Assembly: GCA_028015205.1 (NCBI GenBank)
Contig: CM051516.1
Span: 31,820,230 to 31,884,229 of the forward strand
DNA length: 64,000 bases
Direction of reading: 5' to 3'
Source: Mytilisepta virgata
Taxonomy: Eukaryota; Mollusca; Bivalvia; Mytilida; Mytilidae
Shown here piece after piece: positions 32,752-46,566 of this stretch. The translations under genes were made by a program, and so were the position numbers. The notes under the pieces are model-generated. The model worked only from the letters and a program-made list of their open reading frames with translations. It had not been told where the DNA came from and did not search any database. The stretch's first letter is position 1. Each line of letters begins with the position of its first letter.

Positions 32752-33185
32752 GTAAGTTGTAAGATGTAATATCTAATGAAACGTACCCCAAAATACCGAA
32801 ATAAATGTGATGTACAGTATGGCCATTTCATTGACTGACAAGTCATCAACAATGCTCGAGATCAAAATATTGGAAAACTGGTTAAAGATATAATGATGAA
32901 TTAATAAGCACAACCATCAAAAATCAAAACAAAACAAACAGGTATCAGACAAAGTTGATTGAAGAATGGTGAACTGGACAAGTGGCTGACCTGCCATCAA
33001 TAGAGATGCCATTGGATGTGGGGGAATGGCTTACCTCCTGCAATCAATAGTCTGCATTGGATGTGGACGAGGGACTTTCCAAGATAACAGGGTATCTGAA
33101 TCTGATCATAGTTGAGCATTGAACCCCAATGGAATGGTGAAGTATTTAAAAAAGTAAGGTATGTAGAATAGAAACTTTATTGGTT
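22312..33185 (+). repeat. Higher-order tandem array, period ~1,638 bp, two exon copies per period
   Basis: Exon copies alternate in spacing of 547 and 1,091 bp. Equivalent copies recur every 1,637-1,639 bp (starts 24479, 26117, 27754, 29392, 31031; and 23932, 25570, 27207, 28845, 30484). The first interval is longer (22794 to 24479, 1,685). Each unit also holds pearl-core derived sequence and a 50-60-bp subrepeat (CCTGCAATCAATAGAGAC). Units are almost identical, so amplification or homogenisation is recent. The last unit (32500-33185) is rearranged and shortened. A 74-codon minus ORF recurs once per unit only because the DNA repeats. Confidence 0.93.
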
Positions 33186-33600
33186 TTTTTTGGCGGAAGT
33201 GAATGTAACCAAACTTGGCAGAGATGATGCATTGTAAGGTAGTTCCTTTGGTGGTGAATGGTCAAAGAAACATGCCCGTCAAAGCCTATTCTTATTTCAG
33301 ATTGTATGAACAACATTTAGAAACCTTTTGAAGAAAGATTTTAAACCTAACTCACAAATATTTTTTGTAATAGTCCTTAACTTCATAACTTTAACAGAAA
33401 TCCAAGAATGTTGATAGTGACATAGTTTGACGCAAGGGGAAAAATTTTGTATTAAAAATTCTTATTCAGAATGACAGATTTATACCAGGCATGCATGTGT
33501 TACCCAAGTGTTGTTACTTTGATGCCGATCGGAAATCCAAGATGGACCTTCTTAAAATTGGACCCTATGGGAAATATATTTAAAATACTTTTGACAAACA
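33186..33600 (+). repeat. Pearl-core remnant
   Basis: AACCAAACTTGGCAGAGATG, GATCGGAAATCCAAGATGG and GACCCTATGGGAAATAT place this in the pearl-like core family; both ends are lost. Confidence 0.6.
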
Positions 33601-33969
33601 AATTTAATTGATTGGTAGGAAACTTTTTGCAAGGGAGTTACAAGTAGCCAGATAATTTGTTACCATTCTGCTAGGGGATTTTCTGGTAGGTTAAATGTCC
33701 ATGATCTTAAGAAATATTTCATATATAAAATATTTACTGCCCTTGGGCAATCCAGTGCATGTTAAATGTTCCTAATATTTGTTTTTAAAGTTTATTTGCC
33801 TTTGCAGAAAAATGACTGTTTTATGTTTCTATTTTACAGTTGATAATTGATAATAGACACTATTTAACAATTAGCTGGATCTTTATTCATTGAAAGTTGA
33901 TTAAAATAAAATGCCAATGTTAAAAAAGTTAAATTCCGTTAATTTTGTATTCATTGTGCCATTTAGGTT
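33601..33969. other. No feature recognised
   Basis: AT-rich spacer without gene signal. Confidence 0.4.
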
Positions 33970-34790
33970 TGTGTCATTGAAACTTTTACATGCAACCTAT
34001 TAGGTGCATCATGTACTAACTTTTCATTCTCAATTTGTGGTGAACCTTTTAGTTGCTACATGCACTAAATTTTCTAGGTTGTCAGTATTTACTGAGCCCA
34101 ATTGTAAATGTACTGTACCCTATTGGTCCCGTATGTGCTGAAACTTCAATGTTAAGCATGTAATGAGCTGTTTTGGTCTCACTTGCCAAAAAATTTATAT
34201 CTTTACTGATCCCTTGCTCTTAACACATACTGAAACTTGCAGGTCATACATGTAGTGTGCCCTTTTGGTCTCTTGTATGCTGAAACTTCTTAGCTTGTAA
34301 ATGTACTCCACCCCTGTCCCATATGATCTGAAACTATAATGAGCTCTTGGTCTCAACATACATGCTGAAAATTTTAGATTTTACATTTACTGATCCCTCT
34401 TGCTCACTTATACTGAAACTTATAGGTTATGTAGTAAACCCTTTTGGTCTCATGTGTTGAAATGTCTTAAGGTTGTACATGTACTGAGCCCTTTGGACCA
34501 CAAGTACTAAAGAAATTTTAGGTTGAATTGCACCACTTTTGGTCCCAAGTTTGTACATATACTGAACCAACATTTGCTCCAACATTCATTGTACTTGTTT
34601 TTATTGTCCAACAAACAAACTTTTTGGCTACTGAGTACTTTTGGTCTGAAACCTAGCTTGTACATATACTGAGGCCTTTTAATCCCAGATATTCTGAAAT
34701 TTCCTAGGCTGTACATATACTGAGACCATTTGGTCCTCCTGGCACTGAACCTTGTAGATGATGCATGATCTGAGCCCTTTTGAGCGGTAC
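33970..34790 (+). repeat. Degenerate ~55-60-bp minisatellite
   Basis: About fourteen diverged units built on GGTTGTACATGTACTGAGCC, CTTTTGGTCTC and TGCTGAAACTT. The minus ORF at 34507-34818 lies inside the repeats and is not a supported gene. Confidence 0.8.
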
Positions 34791-36840
34791 ATTTGAAATT
34801 AAATGTGTAAAATTTCAATGAGATATGTAGCCAAGACTGAAGTTTCCAGTCAATAGGAAAAGGTGCATTAAATATGTAATGAAAATTTATTAAATGTTTA
34901 ATATGTAGGACTGTACTGTCTGAAAAAAATGGCTGTCAGAATTCTAAATGGGAGAGATACCTGAAGGTTACATTGATTGAACAAGTTCATATTTGGCAAA
35001 CTGATATTATTTCATCAAGTATTACAGTAAAATGTATCTTACATTTATAAATTCCGATATATTTTTATATAGGCTAAAGTTTTACATACAATTTTCCTGT
35101 TTATACAAATTGGATTCTACCCGAAATATTGGTCTGAAACTGTACAAAAATCGTGATAAATTATGATAATTATTTTCTGGTAAGAAAATGACAAATTTTT
35201 ATGAAAATCTTAGTTATTTTTAGCAAAGTAAATTTTAAAAAAATATCTTGTCTAATTATCAATTTATTTTTAAACTTAAGTATAAGGTCATTATAGCAAT
35301 GGATGATATTAATTTTTAGTGAAATTTTCTTCTTTATTTTGGCTAATTTTCATATTTTGCCTTTCAGTATACTAAATTGGCTAAATTTTTTGGATAAGTC
35401 TTATGTCCAGCTTCATACAAATTTAAAATGATTAAGCAAATGTTTTTTCTATCATGTTAAAGTTTTGTATTTTACAAGTACTTTCCATAAATATTTACTA
35501 ACATTTGTGTCTCCCTTATAACTGCTCTTGTCCTTCCAATGATCCAATACAAATAACATTAAACACTTTACAAATTAAGATTAAAACAAATCTTGTGAAC
35601 TTAATTAAAATGCAGGAATATGTGAAACATAATGATGGCATTTTAATTGGGGTTTGCAAATGATGAAATGGAATTAAAATGAAATAAAATAAAGAACATA
35701 AAATTTAAAATAAATAAAATAGAATAAAAAATAAAAAAATTAAATAAAACAAAATAACAAAGTGAAAAAATAACTCCCAAAATTGATGGAAAGTATTTGT
35801 GAAATACAAAATACAACTGTGATAATTGTGTGGTGAATGTTAGTTTTACAATTCTAAAGTTCTGAGTTTAAAATTACATTTACATTTGAAATACTTTTGA
35901 ACTCGTATACATGTAGTAGGTATGGCTATTTTCTTTAAGTTGAATGTGATCCATTGCTTATTTTGATCAGTAGGTAACATGAGAGTAGAAATCCACATTT
36001 TTAACATCTATCTTTCTAAAAGAAAGTGTAAATAGTTTTCAACTCAACTTGAAATTAACATTATCAATAGTTTTACTATCCATTTTAGTAATTATTTGTC
36101 AAAAAAATTTATCAGTATCTTCCACATTTAAGTTTTCAGGTGCCTTCTTGAATTGGGGAGTAATTAAATTTTGGTTTGGGATAAAATCTTTCATGTCTAA
36201 ATGTGGGTGAAACTTGATTACTTATCTCATTGAAAATCCCTAGTGTAGGGGAGGGAGGGAGGGGGCAGATTGGCCAAGTGATCTGAATGCTTTTGTTGTA
36301 ACCAATAGTAATCACTAACCAATTACATGTACTATTGTGTTCAATTTGGGGTGAGATATGTCAACTACAATCCAAATGACCAAGATTAATAGTTTACCTG
36401 ATGAAAGATGTGGTTTTCTATGCCTTCCTCCACCAATGAAAACTGGTTGGCATGATAAAGTAATTATGCTGAAAAGAGTGTAAAACCCAGTAATCCATAC
36501 CCTGTAGTATTATGCCAAGGTTACAGTAACTGATTCAAAAAGTGAGGATCTATAGATATCAGAGAAGATCAATCAGTTATATGAAATAGACAGTCATGAA
36601 AACTAGTGGTTCAGACAAGTAACAGTACATGATTCCTAATCGGTTATAAATTTTGTTTCGTTTATCACAAATTTATCGCAGGCATTCAAATGTCACAGAT
36701 TTCAGAAAAATCTATTTTTAAAATTATATATTTATAGATTTTCATGAAGTTCTTTGACATCATTTTTTGAAGATAGTGAATATGATTGATAGAAAATACT
36801 AAATTTTTTTATAAATATTTCATATGCACTGTTATTGCCC
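34791..36840. other. Non-coding AT-rich region
   Basis: No gene found. A simple A-rich AAATAAAA-type tract occupies about 35660-35770, and a G-rich GGGAGGGAGGGGG run lies near 36248. Confidence 0.5.
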
Positions 36841-39800
36841 ACTTTTTTTTGCTGCAGTATTTCAAGGCAGAATTTTTTGTTGTTGCATTTTTAAAGGAAA
36901 AATAAAGGAATGTTATGGAGATGTGAACCAAATGCTTCATCCCCTCCTTTTTTCCACTGCAATCTGACCAATGAGCCTGCCGATTTTAACAAATCATTTT
37001 GTGTTTTCATCCATAATTTAACCTGGTCATCTGATTAAAAAATTATGCCAAAAAAGTATTAAATCTCCTGAAAATATAAGGGAAATTAGGCAAAAGTTTA
37101 ATGGAATGTTCCGTAGATGATACCCTTTAAAGATTGTATTTGGGGGTCCATACCTGACCAATATGGCACCTATTACTGAAAATTGGAAAAATTAGGAACA
37201 GTACATTAAAAAAACCTTTTCTGGAACTGTTGGTACAATTGTGACAAAAGTGTGATGGAATTGTCCTGACTCGTGGTCCTGTCAAATTTTGTGTCCAAGA
37301 AAATGGACCTTGGTCCAATATGGCCATACAGACGAATCAGCAACCTTGGACTAATGGTTTGTGCTACTAAAGATGAGGCTTACTTGGACCTCAACAAAGA
37401 TAGCTTCCACAGTCAAACATAGACCTATGGAAAAATTATTTTTTGAAATCACAAAGTAAATTGTAATAAAACTTTGTATCAATAGAATGCTGACAGAGAC
37501 AAACTTTGCTTAACATAGGAAAATATAATATGGTGTGTGCATCAATGAGACTTAACTAAAGAGAATAGATTCTGCAACATTTGGTGAGGATTCTCAGTTC
37601 GTTTTCTTAGAGATCTCTTTCAAAGATTTTCTTTTTTCTTTTTTGATTGACATGTGATGGTGGTTGTCCATTTGTTACCTTCAACAAAAAATTCTTTATT
37701 TTTTGGTTATTTATTAACATTCATTTGGAAATAAATTTTCAAAATTAATTTTTTGTCAATGAGCAATTTTTGATATATCGTTAGCTGATGCTCATTTGAT
37801 TTGAATGTTATTCAAGTTTTTTTTCAGATAGCATTTTGATTGTCGATGAAATTAGTAAAAATTTATAAATTCTTTTAAACAAAAAAGTATTTCATTATTT
37901 GTTATTAATTAGTATTTGCATGAGTTATTGCCCAAAATGAGCAGGCATCTCGAAAATCGGCATTCCTGAAATGCATAAAAAAATCTACATTTTATTTCAG
38001 GCCTTTTTTTTCATTTTCTCTAACATGCCTGTTCAGATGGGGGATAACTCAATCAAATGGAATTAATCTTATTTTGAAAGGCTATTTTGTCAGTAATGGA
38101 ATTGAAAAAAGATTCCAGTAAGTTATGAAAATGAAAGGATATGGTGTATGTAACAATGAGACTTGAATAAAGAGAATAGATTCTGCAACATCTGGTCAGG
38201 GTTCTCAGTTTGTATATTAAAAACATCACTTTCAAAGATTTTATTCTTCATTTATTGACTTCCATTTGGAAAGGAAGTTTGAAATTCTTACTCAATGAGA
38301 AAATTATTAATCAGTAGCTGATTCCAAATGTTAATTATTTTTTCAAATGATTGTTTAATAATTGAAAAGTCATTTATGGCAAAAAAATTTAAAATGGTTG
38401 TCATTAAGACACTTTTTTTTATATTTTATGAATATGAAAATGAAAGGATATGGTGTAAACATCAGTGAGACTTTAAATCCTATTGAATTGAATGAAGTAA
38501 TGACAACATGCAACATGAGATGGTGGTTGTCCATTTGTAACCTTCAAGAAAAAAGTTTACTTTCAGAGGTTTTATTTTTTGTTTATTAACATTCATTTGG
38601 AAATAAGATTTCAGAATTAATTTTTAGTTGATGAGGTTTTTATATAATCAGTAGCTGATGCCCATTTGGTTTAAATGGTGTTTAATTTTTTTTCAGATAA
38701 CATTTTGATTGTTGATGAAATTAGTTTGACAAAAATTTATAAATTCTTTTAAACAAAATTTATTTCACTATTTGTTAATCGGTATTTGCATAAGTTATTG
38801 TCCAATTGAGCAGGCATCTCAAAAATGGCATTCATGAAATGTATGAAAAAATATTTTCATTTATTTAAAAAAAAAATTATCATTTTCTGATTATGTATGC
38901 CTGCTCAGAAGGGGGATAACACAATCAAGCAATTAATCTTATTTTGAAAGGTTTTGTCAACGGATTTGAAAAAAAGTTTTCAATAAGTTCTAACAATGAA
39001 AGGATATGGTGTATGCATCAGTGAGATTTGAATACAGTAGATACTATAAATCTTGAGGGTTGTCAGTTTATAAGCTTTTAAATATGAAAATGAAAGGATA
39101 TGGTGTAGAAATCATTGAACAATTGAAATCCTGTTGAATTGAATCCTAAAGTAATACAAACTTGTAACAAGTGGTTGAGGTTGTCTATTTGTTAGTTTCA
39201 AGAAAGTTTCAGATTATTTGTTTATTTATTGACATCCATTTGGATGTCATTGTTATTCATTGAGAAATGTTTATCAATCAATAGCCGAAGCTCATTTGGT
39301 GATTTTTTCAATTTTTTTAGTTGAAAAAGTTTATAACAAAAATTTTAAAAATTTTGAGACAAAAGATTCTTCCGTAGGTTATGAATATGATATAAAAGGA
39401 TATGACGTATGCATCAATGAGACTTGAAATTCTAATTTAAAAAGGAAGGAAATACAATTTGCCACACTGTGGAAGTGTTCATTTGTTGATTTCAAGTTTA
39501 CTTTCAGATGTTTTATATTTTGTTCTTTTATTGACTTCCATATGGAAAGAAATTTTGAAATCATTTGTTCACCATAGAGAAATGTTACTTGGTAGCAAAT
39601 GCTCATTTGGTAAAGTCACTTTTTCAACATTATATTTCATTATTTGTTTAAAGCAAACAATGACAAAAGGGTTAAATTGTTTATTGTGAAAAGTAAGTAT
39701 ATCATTGTCAGAGATGGAAAGCAGTTTTTAGCACACCTGGCCCAAAGGGTCATCATCGTAAACTTTTTTAAAAGATCTTCTGAAACCACTGTGCCAATTA

Positions 39801-40140
39801 GAACAAATCAGTTAAGTGGACCTCTTTCATAAATGTATCCAATGACCCCACCCATCACCCAAGGGCCTAACACTGTTTAACATAGGACCCTATTTTAAAT
39901 TAGACCTTGTCTGAAACCACAAAGCCAACTGGAAAAAAACTTGGCAACATTGGTCCTTAGTGGTCCTCTTTCAGAACTGTATCCGATGACCCCACCCGCC
40001 ATCCAAGATGGCTGTCAGAGCCTAACATAGTTTAACATAGGACCTAAGGTCGAAATCTCTGAAAGATCTTGTTTGAAACCAGTGAGCCATTTGGAACTTG
40101 ACAGCAAGAAATTTATTTTGAATTTTGAGTCCACCTAAAT
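36841..40140 (+). repeat. Tandem segmental duplication A, copy 1 (~3.3 kb)
   Basis: Matches 40141-44170 in order. Examples: GCTGCAG-TATTTCAAGGCAG (36851 versus 40149), GGGGGATAACTCAATC (38039 versus 41879), and CAGAGATGGAAAGCAG (39709 versus 43419). Internally it has about 300-bp repeats around GAAAATGAAAGGATATGG. The last 400 bp (39725-40138) is a pearl-like repeat starting TTTTTAGCACACCTGG. Confidence 0.88.
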
Positions 40141-43100
40141 TTTTTTTTGCTGCAGCATATCAAGGCAGAAATTTTTTTTTTGAATTTTTAAAGGAGAAAT
40201 AAAGGAATGTTATGGAGATATGAACCAAATGCTTCCTATTTTCCACTGCAATCTGACCAGTGAGCCTTCCGATTTTAACAAATCGTCTTTTCATCCATAA
40301 TTTAAACTGGTCATCTGATTAGAAAATTATGCCAAAAAAGTATTAAATCTCTTTGAAAATTCTTTGGCAAATTAAGCAAAAGTTTGATGGAGTCTTCTGT
40401 AGTTGATCCTTTTTAAAAAGTGTATTTGGGGGTCCATACCTGAGCAATAAGGCCCCTTTTTACTGAAAATTGAAAAAATCAGGAACAATACATTAAAAAA
40501 ACCTTTTCTGGAACTGTTGGTGCAATTGTGACAAAAGTGTGATGGAATTGTCCTGACTCATGGTGCTGTCAAATTTTTTGTCCAAGGAAATGGACAGACG
40601 AATCAGCAACCTTGGACTAATGGTTTGTGCTACTAAAGATGAGAATTTTCTTATAATAATGTTATTTATTATATACGGCATATTAAATCCATGTGAGTAA
40701 TACATATATTTTAATCATTTTCTCTGAAACCGCTGAGCCAAATTGAACCAAAAGTTACAGCAATGGTCCTAAGATTTCAACTTTCAGGAGATCACTTGGA
40801 CCTCAAGAAAGATGGCTTCCACATGGAAAAATTAAGTACTGTAAATTTGGAAATTATTGCGATGTTTTTATTATTGCGAAAAATGTGACAGGGTTGTTAT
40901 CGCAATAATTTACTCACATTTTGGAATTTTTTATATGAATGAAGCCTGGTTTTTCTCAATATCGCAAATGTTAAAATCGCATTTTGGTCTTAAATGACAA
41001 AATTGCAATAATAAATGCATGCAATAATTTCTGAATTTACAGTATATTTTCTGAAATCACAAAGTAAATTGGAATAAAACTTTGTATCAATAGAATGCTG
41101 CCACAGACAAACTTAGCTTAACATAGGAAAATGGAAGAATATGGTGTATGCATCAATGAGACTTGAATAAAGGGAATAGGGTATTTGGTGAGAATTCTCA
41201 GTTTGTTTTCTTAGAGATCTCTTTCAAAGATTTTCTTTTTTCTTTTTTGATTGACTTCCATTTTGAAATGAATTTTGAAATTCTTAGTAAATAACATATT
41301 ATTATCAGTAGCTGATTCTAATTTTGTTTTTTTTTTTTTTAATTATTATTTGATAATTGATGAAAATTAGTTGATGGCAAAATTATTTAAAGTTATTTAG
41401 ACAAAAAGAATTCTTTATATTTTAGGAATAAAAAAATGAAAAGTGAGACTTGAAATCCTATTGAATGAAGTAAATTCAACTTGCAACATGTGATGGTGGT
41501 TGTCCATTTGTTACCTTCGACAAAAAATTCTTTACTTTTTTTTAGTTATTTATTAACATTCATTTGAAAATAAATTTTCAAAATTAATTTTTTGTCAATG
41601 AGCAATTTTTGATATATCGTTAGCTGATGCTCATTTGATTTAAATGTTATTTAAGTTTTTTTTTTCAGATAACATTTTGATTGTCAATAAAATTAGTAAA
41701 AATTTATAAATTCTTTTAAACAAAAAAGTATTTCATTATTTGTTATTAATTAGTATTTGCATGAATTGTTGCCCAAAATGAGCAGGCATCTCGAAAATCA
41801 GCATTCCTGAAATGCATAAAAAAATCTACATTATATTTCAGGCCTTTTTTTCATTTTCTCTAACATGCCTGTTCAGATGGGGGATAACTCAATCAAATGG
41901 AATTAATCTTATTTTGAAAGGCTATTTTGTCAGTAATGGAATTGAAAAAAGTTTCCAGTAAGTTAGTTATGAAAATGAAAGGATATGGTGTATGTAACAA
42001 TGAGACTTGAATAAAGAGAATAGATTCTGCAACATCTGGTCAGGGTTCTGAGTTTGTATATTAAAAACAGCACTTTCAAAGATTTTATTCTTTATTTATC
42101 GACTTCCATTTGGAAAGGAAGTTTGAAATTCTTACTCAATGAGAATATTATTAATCAGTAGCTGATTCCAAATGTTAATTATTTTTTCAAATGATTGTTT
42201 GATAATTGAAAAGTCATTTATGGCAAAAAAATTTACAATGGCTAAGTCATTAAGACACTTCTTTTTTTATATTTTATGAATATGAAAATGAAAGGATATG
42301 GTGTAAACATCAGTGAGACTTTAAATCCTATTGAATTGAATGAAGTAATGACAACATGCAACATGAGATGGTGGTTGTCCATTTGTAACCTTCAAGAAAA
42401 AAGTTCACTTTCAGAGGTTTTATTTTTTGTTTATTAACATTCATTTGGTAATAAGATTTCAGAATTAATTTTTAGTTGATGAGGAGGTTTTTATATAATC
42501 AGTACCTGATGCCCATTTGGTTTAAATGTTGTTTAATTTTTTTTCAGATAACATTTTGATTGTTGATGAAATTAGTTCCACAAAAATTTATAAATTCTTT
42601 TAAACAAAATGTATTTCACTATTTGTTAATTGCTATTTGCATCAGTTATTGTTCAAATGAAAAGGCATCTCAAAAATGGCATTCATGAAATGTATAAAAA
42701 AAAATATTTCCATTTATTTTAAAAAAAAATTATCATTTTCTGATTATGTATGCCTGCTCAGAAGGGGGATAACTCAATTAAGCAATTAATCTCATTTTGA
42801 AAGGTTTTGTCAACGGATTTGAAAAAAAGTTTTCAGTAAGTTCTGACAATGAAGGATATGTTGTATGCATCAGTGAGATTTGAATACAGTAGATACTATA
42901 AATCTTGAGGGTTGTCTGTTTATAAGCGTTTGAATATGAAAATGAAAGGATATAATGTAAAAAATTTAGTTGAAAAATTAGTTTATAACAAAAATTTTAA
43001 AAATTTTTAGACAAAAGATTCTTCTGTAGGTTATGAATATGATATAAAAGGATATGACTTATGCATTAACGAGACTTGAAATTCTAATTTAAAAAGGAAG

Positions 43101-44170
43101 GAAATACAATTTGCAACACTCTGGAAGTGTTCATTTGTTGATTTAAAGTTTTCTTTCAGATGTTTTATATTTTGTTCTTTTATTGACTTCCATATGGAAA
43201 GATTGAAATCATTTGTTCACCATAGAGAAATTTGTTACTTGGTAGCAAATGCTCATTTGGTAAAGTCACTTTTTCAACATAACATTTCAGTTGATGAAAT
43301 GAGTGGGAACAAAATTTTTAAAAATTTTCAAAATTTTTATATTTCACTATTTGTTTAAAGCAAACAATGACAAAAGGGTTAAATTGTTTATTGTGAAAAG
43401 TAAGTATATCTTTGTCAGAGATGGAAAGCAGTTTTAAGCACTCCTGGCCCAAAGAGTCATCGTAAACTTTAAAGATCTTCTGAAACCACTGCGCCAATTA
43501 GAACAAAACAGTTAAATGGTCCTTAAGTGGACCTCTTTCAGAAATGTATCCAATGACCCCACCCGCATTCCAAGATGACTGCCAGAGCCTAACATAGTTT
43601 AACATAAGACCCTATTTTAAATTAAAGACCTTCTTGTCTGAAACCACAAAGCCAACATGAACAAAACTTCGCCTCAATGGTACTCTTTCAGAATTGTAAC
43701 GGATGACCTGGCCCGTCATTCAGAATGGCTGCCATAGCCGAATATAGTTTAAAATAGGATCCTATGTGGAATTTACTTAAAGATCTTGGCTGAAACAACT
43801 AGCAGTGGTCCTTAGGTGGATTCTCAGAATTATTTCTGATGACCCCACCCGCCATTCAAGATGGCCAACATTGTTAAAAATAGTACCATATGTAAAATTT
43901 ATTCGTCTAAAACCACTGGCCAAATGGAACAAAGTTTGCAGCAATGTTCCTTTGTTGGTCCTCTTACAGAATTATATCCAATGACGTGGTCCGCGATTGA
44001 AGATGGATGCCAGAGCTGAACATAGTTTAACATAGGACCTAAGGTCGAAATCTCTGAAAGATCTTGTTTGAAACCACTGAGCCAGTTGGAACTTGACAGC
44101 AATGTTCCAGGTTGCCAGTCAAGATGGACATAGTCCAGGTGGGCGATACAGGGTTCTGGGAGCCTCTAGT
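40141..44170 (+). repeat. Tandem segmental duplication A, copy 2 (~4.0 kb)
   Basis: Directly adjacent to copy 1 and colinear with it. Extra material accounts for its greater length: about 150 bp near 40642-40790, a 204-bp MITE (40839-41042), about 240 bp near 41250-41490, and a more complete pearl-like end (43431-44169) finishing CCAGGTGGGCGATACAGG, hairpin and CTAG at 44166-44169. Confidence 0.88.
40839..41042. mobile_element. Tc1/mariner-type MITE, 204 bp
   Basis: The ends CTGTAAATTTGGAAATTATT and, reversed, CTGTAAATTCAGAAATTATT form terminal inverted repeats of about 25 bp, flanked by TA on both sides (40837-40838, 41043-41044). The corresponding place in duplication copy 1 (about 37431-37447) has no insert, so this is a genuine insertion and is younger than the duplication, unless it was lost from copy 1. 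Internal ATTATTGCGA and TCGCAATAAT add a second inverted pair. Confidence 0.88.
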
Positions 44171-45290
44171 TTTACCGTGTAATTGAAGATGTGTGAAACC
44201 TGATTTGAAGAAGATTTGTAGGACAAGGCAGAAGACTGTATCAAAAAAAAAGGAAATTGAAAACATGTAACATAATGTTTGAACAATAAGTATCAGTGCA
44301 TCAGTCATTGAAGCTTTCTATACACACTGCAGTACACAAAATAACAGAAAATCACAGTTAAAAAAAGTTCACAAACTTACAGCAGATCAGTTTTTACAAC
44401 AAGATTGTGATTAAGGGTAAACAAGGGAGGTAATTTTGATTTTTTTTCTCTAAAATTAAAATGTGTAAGATTTTTTATTGTAGTATTTTGTATTTACATA
44501 TTTAATTTGTATTATAATTCTGTAAATGGTTTTTAAGATGAGGAAATGTTACAGCAATTTTTTTTAATATTTTTTTTATTTTTCATGTGAAATATCGCAT
44601 TAAAAAATCTATACGACAAGACACGTAACTGGCAACAAGAAATGGATGGATGACCTCTAGTGGCAATTATTACATGCATATCAGGATGAGGTAACACAGA
44701 TTGAAAGTTTGAACATAACATTCGTCGGATATAAATGCAGCATCAGTCACTGATGTTAAGACTGCCATATGCAAGCACACTGCACCTCACTAAAAGAATA
44801 CATTAAAAAGTATTAAAACATGGAGAATGTAGAACTAGTTGGTTTTACTAAACGATTTTTAATTAAAGGGTTAACAAGGGGGATAATTTTGAGCATTTTT
44901 TAATGCATTATCGACTTTAATATTCTTTATAGTAGATGTTTTGTATTTACACTTTTAAATTTGTACTTTTAGTTCTGTAAAAAAAATTTTTATATATTTT
45001 TATTTTTCTTAAACAATATAGCATTATGTGAATTAGATATCACATGAAAAAATCTATATGACAAGACACTTAACTTGTAACAAAAATAGATGGATGACCT
45101 AGTGGCAATTATCAGGTAACAAAGATTGGATGTTTGAACATAACCATTATTTATGCAGCATCAGTCACTGATGTTATAAGCTTGCCACATGCACTCAAAC
45201 TGCAGCACACTAAAAGTATACATATAAAAAAGTAAAATAAAAAATGAACATAGAAAAATTTAGTTTTTTTTAATTGATTTTCTTGCAAAA
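44170..45290 (+). repeat. Degenerate ~450-bp tandem units
   Basis: Two clear units (44440-44830, 44900-45235) and a partial third upstream share ATGGATGACCT, GCAGCATCAGTCACTGATGT, TGCCA-ATGCA and ACACTAAAAG. No ORF with support. Confidence 0.75.
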
Positions 45291-45502
45291 TTGTTTTGTG
45301 AGCTTAAAGTACAAATTTGATGTGTTAACTTGAATATTTAGATTTTGTATTTAATTACTGAGGAGTTCATTTAATTTTGTGAAACAATTGAATACTAAAT
45401 GAGTTTTTTTGAGGAAGTTGACATTTTAAGAATTCTAGACAATAACATTTTGAAGACCAGTTTTCCATCAGAACTGTTAATGTTTGCACAGTAGTGATTT
45501 AG

Positions 45503-45578
45503 CCTGAGTGGAATCTTATGGAGAAAAAAAATGTCCACCATGTGACCAAGTCTGAAGCATCGCCTTACTGGGTCAAAG
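45503..45578 (+). pseudogene. Exon-like fragment E1 (open, copy 1)
   Basis: Acceptor GTGATTTAG, 76 nt open in one frame, then donor GTATGA. It reads PEWNLMEKKN, then VTKSEASPYWVK. The related fragments at 47096 and 49746 carry stops at or near the same place, so only this copy is intact. No protein family recognised; it could be part of a decayed gene. Confidence 0.45.
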
Positions 45579-46493
45579 GTATGAATCATTCAACAATGCT
45601 ATTTATCAATTGTTTATTATTTCATTTCTTCCCCATGGTTTATTGGGGATGTTGTAGTATTGTCCAATAATAGCTCATGGATATAGTATATGATTGGTAT
45701 TTTTACCTCACCTTGCAATAAGACCATGTGATCTATTGCCATCACTTGATTCCTTCAGTCATTGTCCAGCATAAACATTATTAAATGTTCCCTTTTCAAA
45801 AATGGCTGACTTCAGACCAATATGGCTACCATTACTAAAAATAAAAAAATCAGTAGAAAAAATTCTCGGGAAAGAATGTTGCCATTACTATCAAAATTAA
45901 AATTAGACCAATTGGCAGATTGATCTTACAATCTGAATTTTGTCTTTGAAAACTATTGGGTAAATTTAGACCAAATCTGTTTGAAAAGTTCTTAGTAGTC
46001 CCTTTATATTGTCACTTCTTTTGTTAGTAATGTACGTTTAAATACGTTTTTTTAACGGCAATTTAAATCCTGATGAGAAATAGGCTCCTGAAAGTCTCTA
46101 GTTTTATTGCCCTTTCATTTACCTGTAAATTTTTAGTTTTTAGTTTTGATATCTTATTCTATTTTTATTGACATGCAATTTTTTGAGCAAATATTCATAC
46201 CATATTTCTTCTAATAAATGGCCTAAGGGCTAAGAAAATTTCCCAAAGAAGGGCATTTATTTTGTACTTCATTTTCTGATCTAAAACTGTTCAAACAGCT
46301 GCATGGACCTTTCTGGTTCTCATCTGATTTTCCTTAAGGACTAGAATAGTTTCTTTGCAAGGTTCTTTCAAGAGAATTTTTTACCCAAAATATGGGCATA
46401 GGAAATCAAAATATATTTAATGTCTTCAATTAGAAGAAACACCAGGTATGATGCATGTATATCACATTAACAAGAAATGCTCAATTATTGCAG

Positions 46494-46566
46494 GTAGAAT
46501 TCATCCATGCAAGATTTAAGCTGTTTTAAGTGCATGTGTTCGGACGTTTTCAACGCCATTACTCTG
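46494..46566 (+). pseudogene. Exon-like fragment V, copy 1 (+1 frameshift)
   Basis: Bounded by ATTATTGCAG and GTAAGT. It opens VEFIHARFKLF and then meets a stop caused by one extra base (length 73). The copy at 50850 is 71 nt with a different break. A 72-nt ancestor open throughout is the simplest explanation. Confidence 0.5.

Noticed and set aside
37821..42560. Repeated TTTTTTTCAG sites in duplication A as exon starts
   Set aside because: Sequence after each has stops in all frames within a few codons and no donor.
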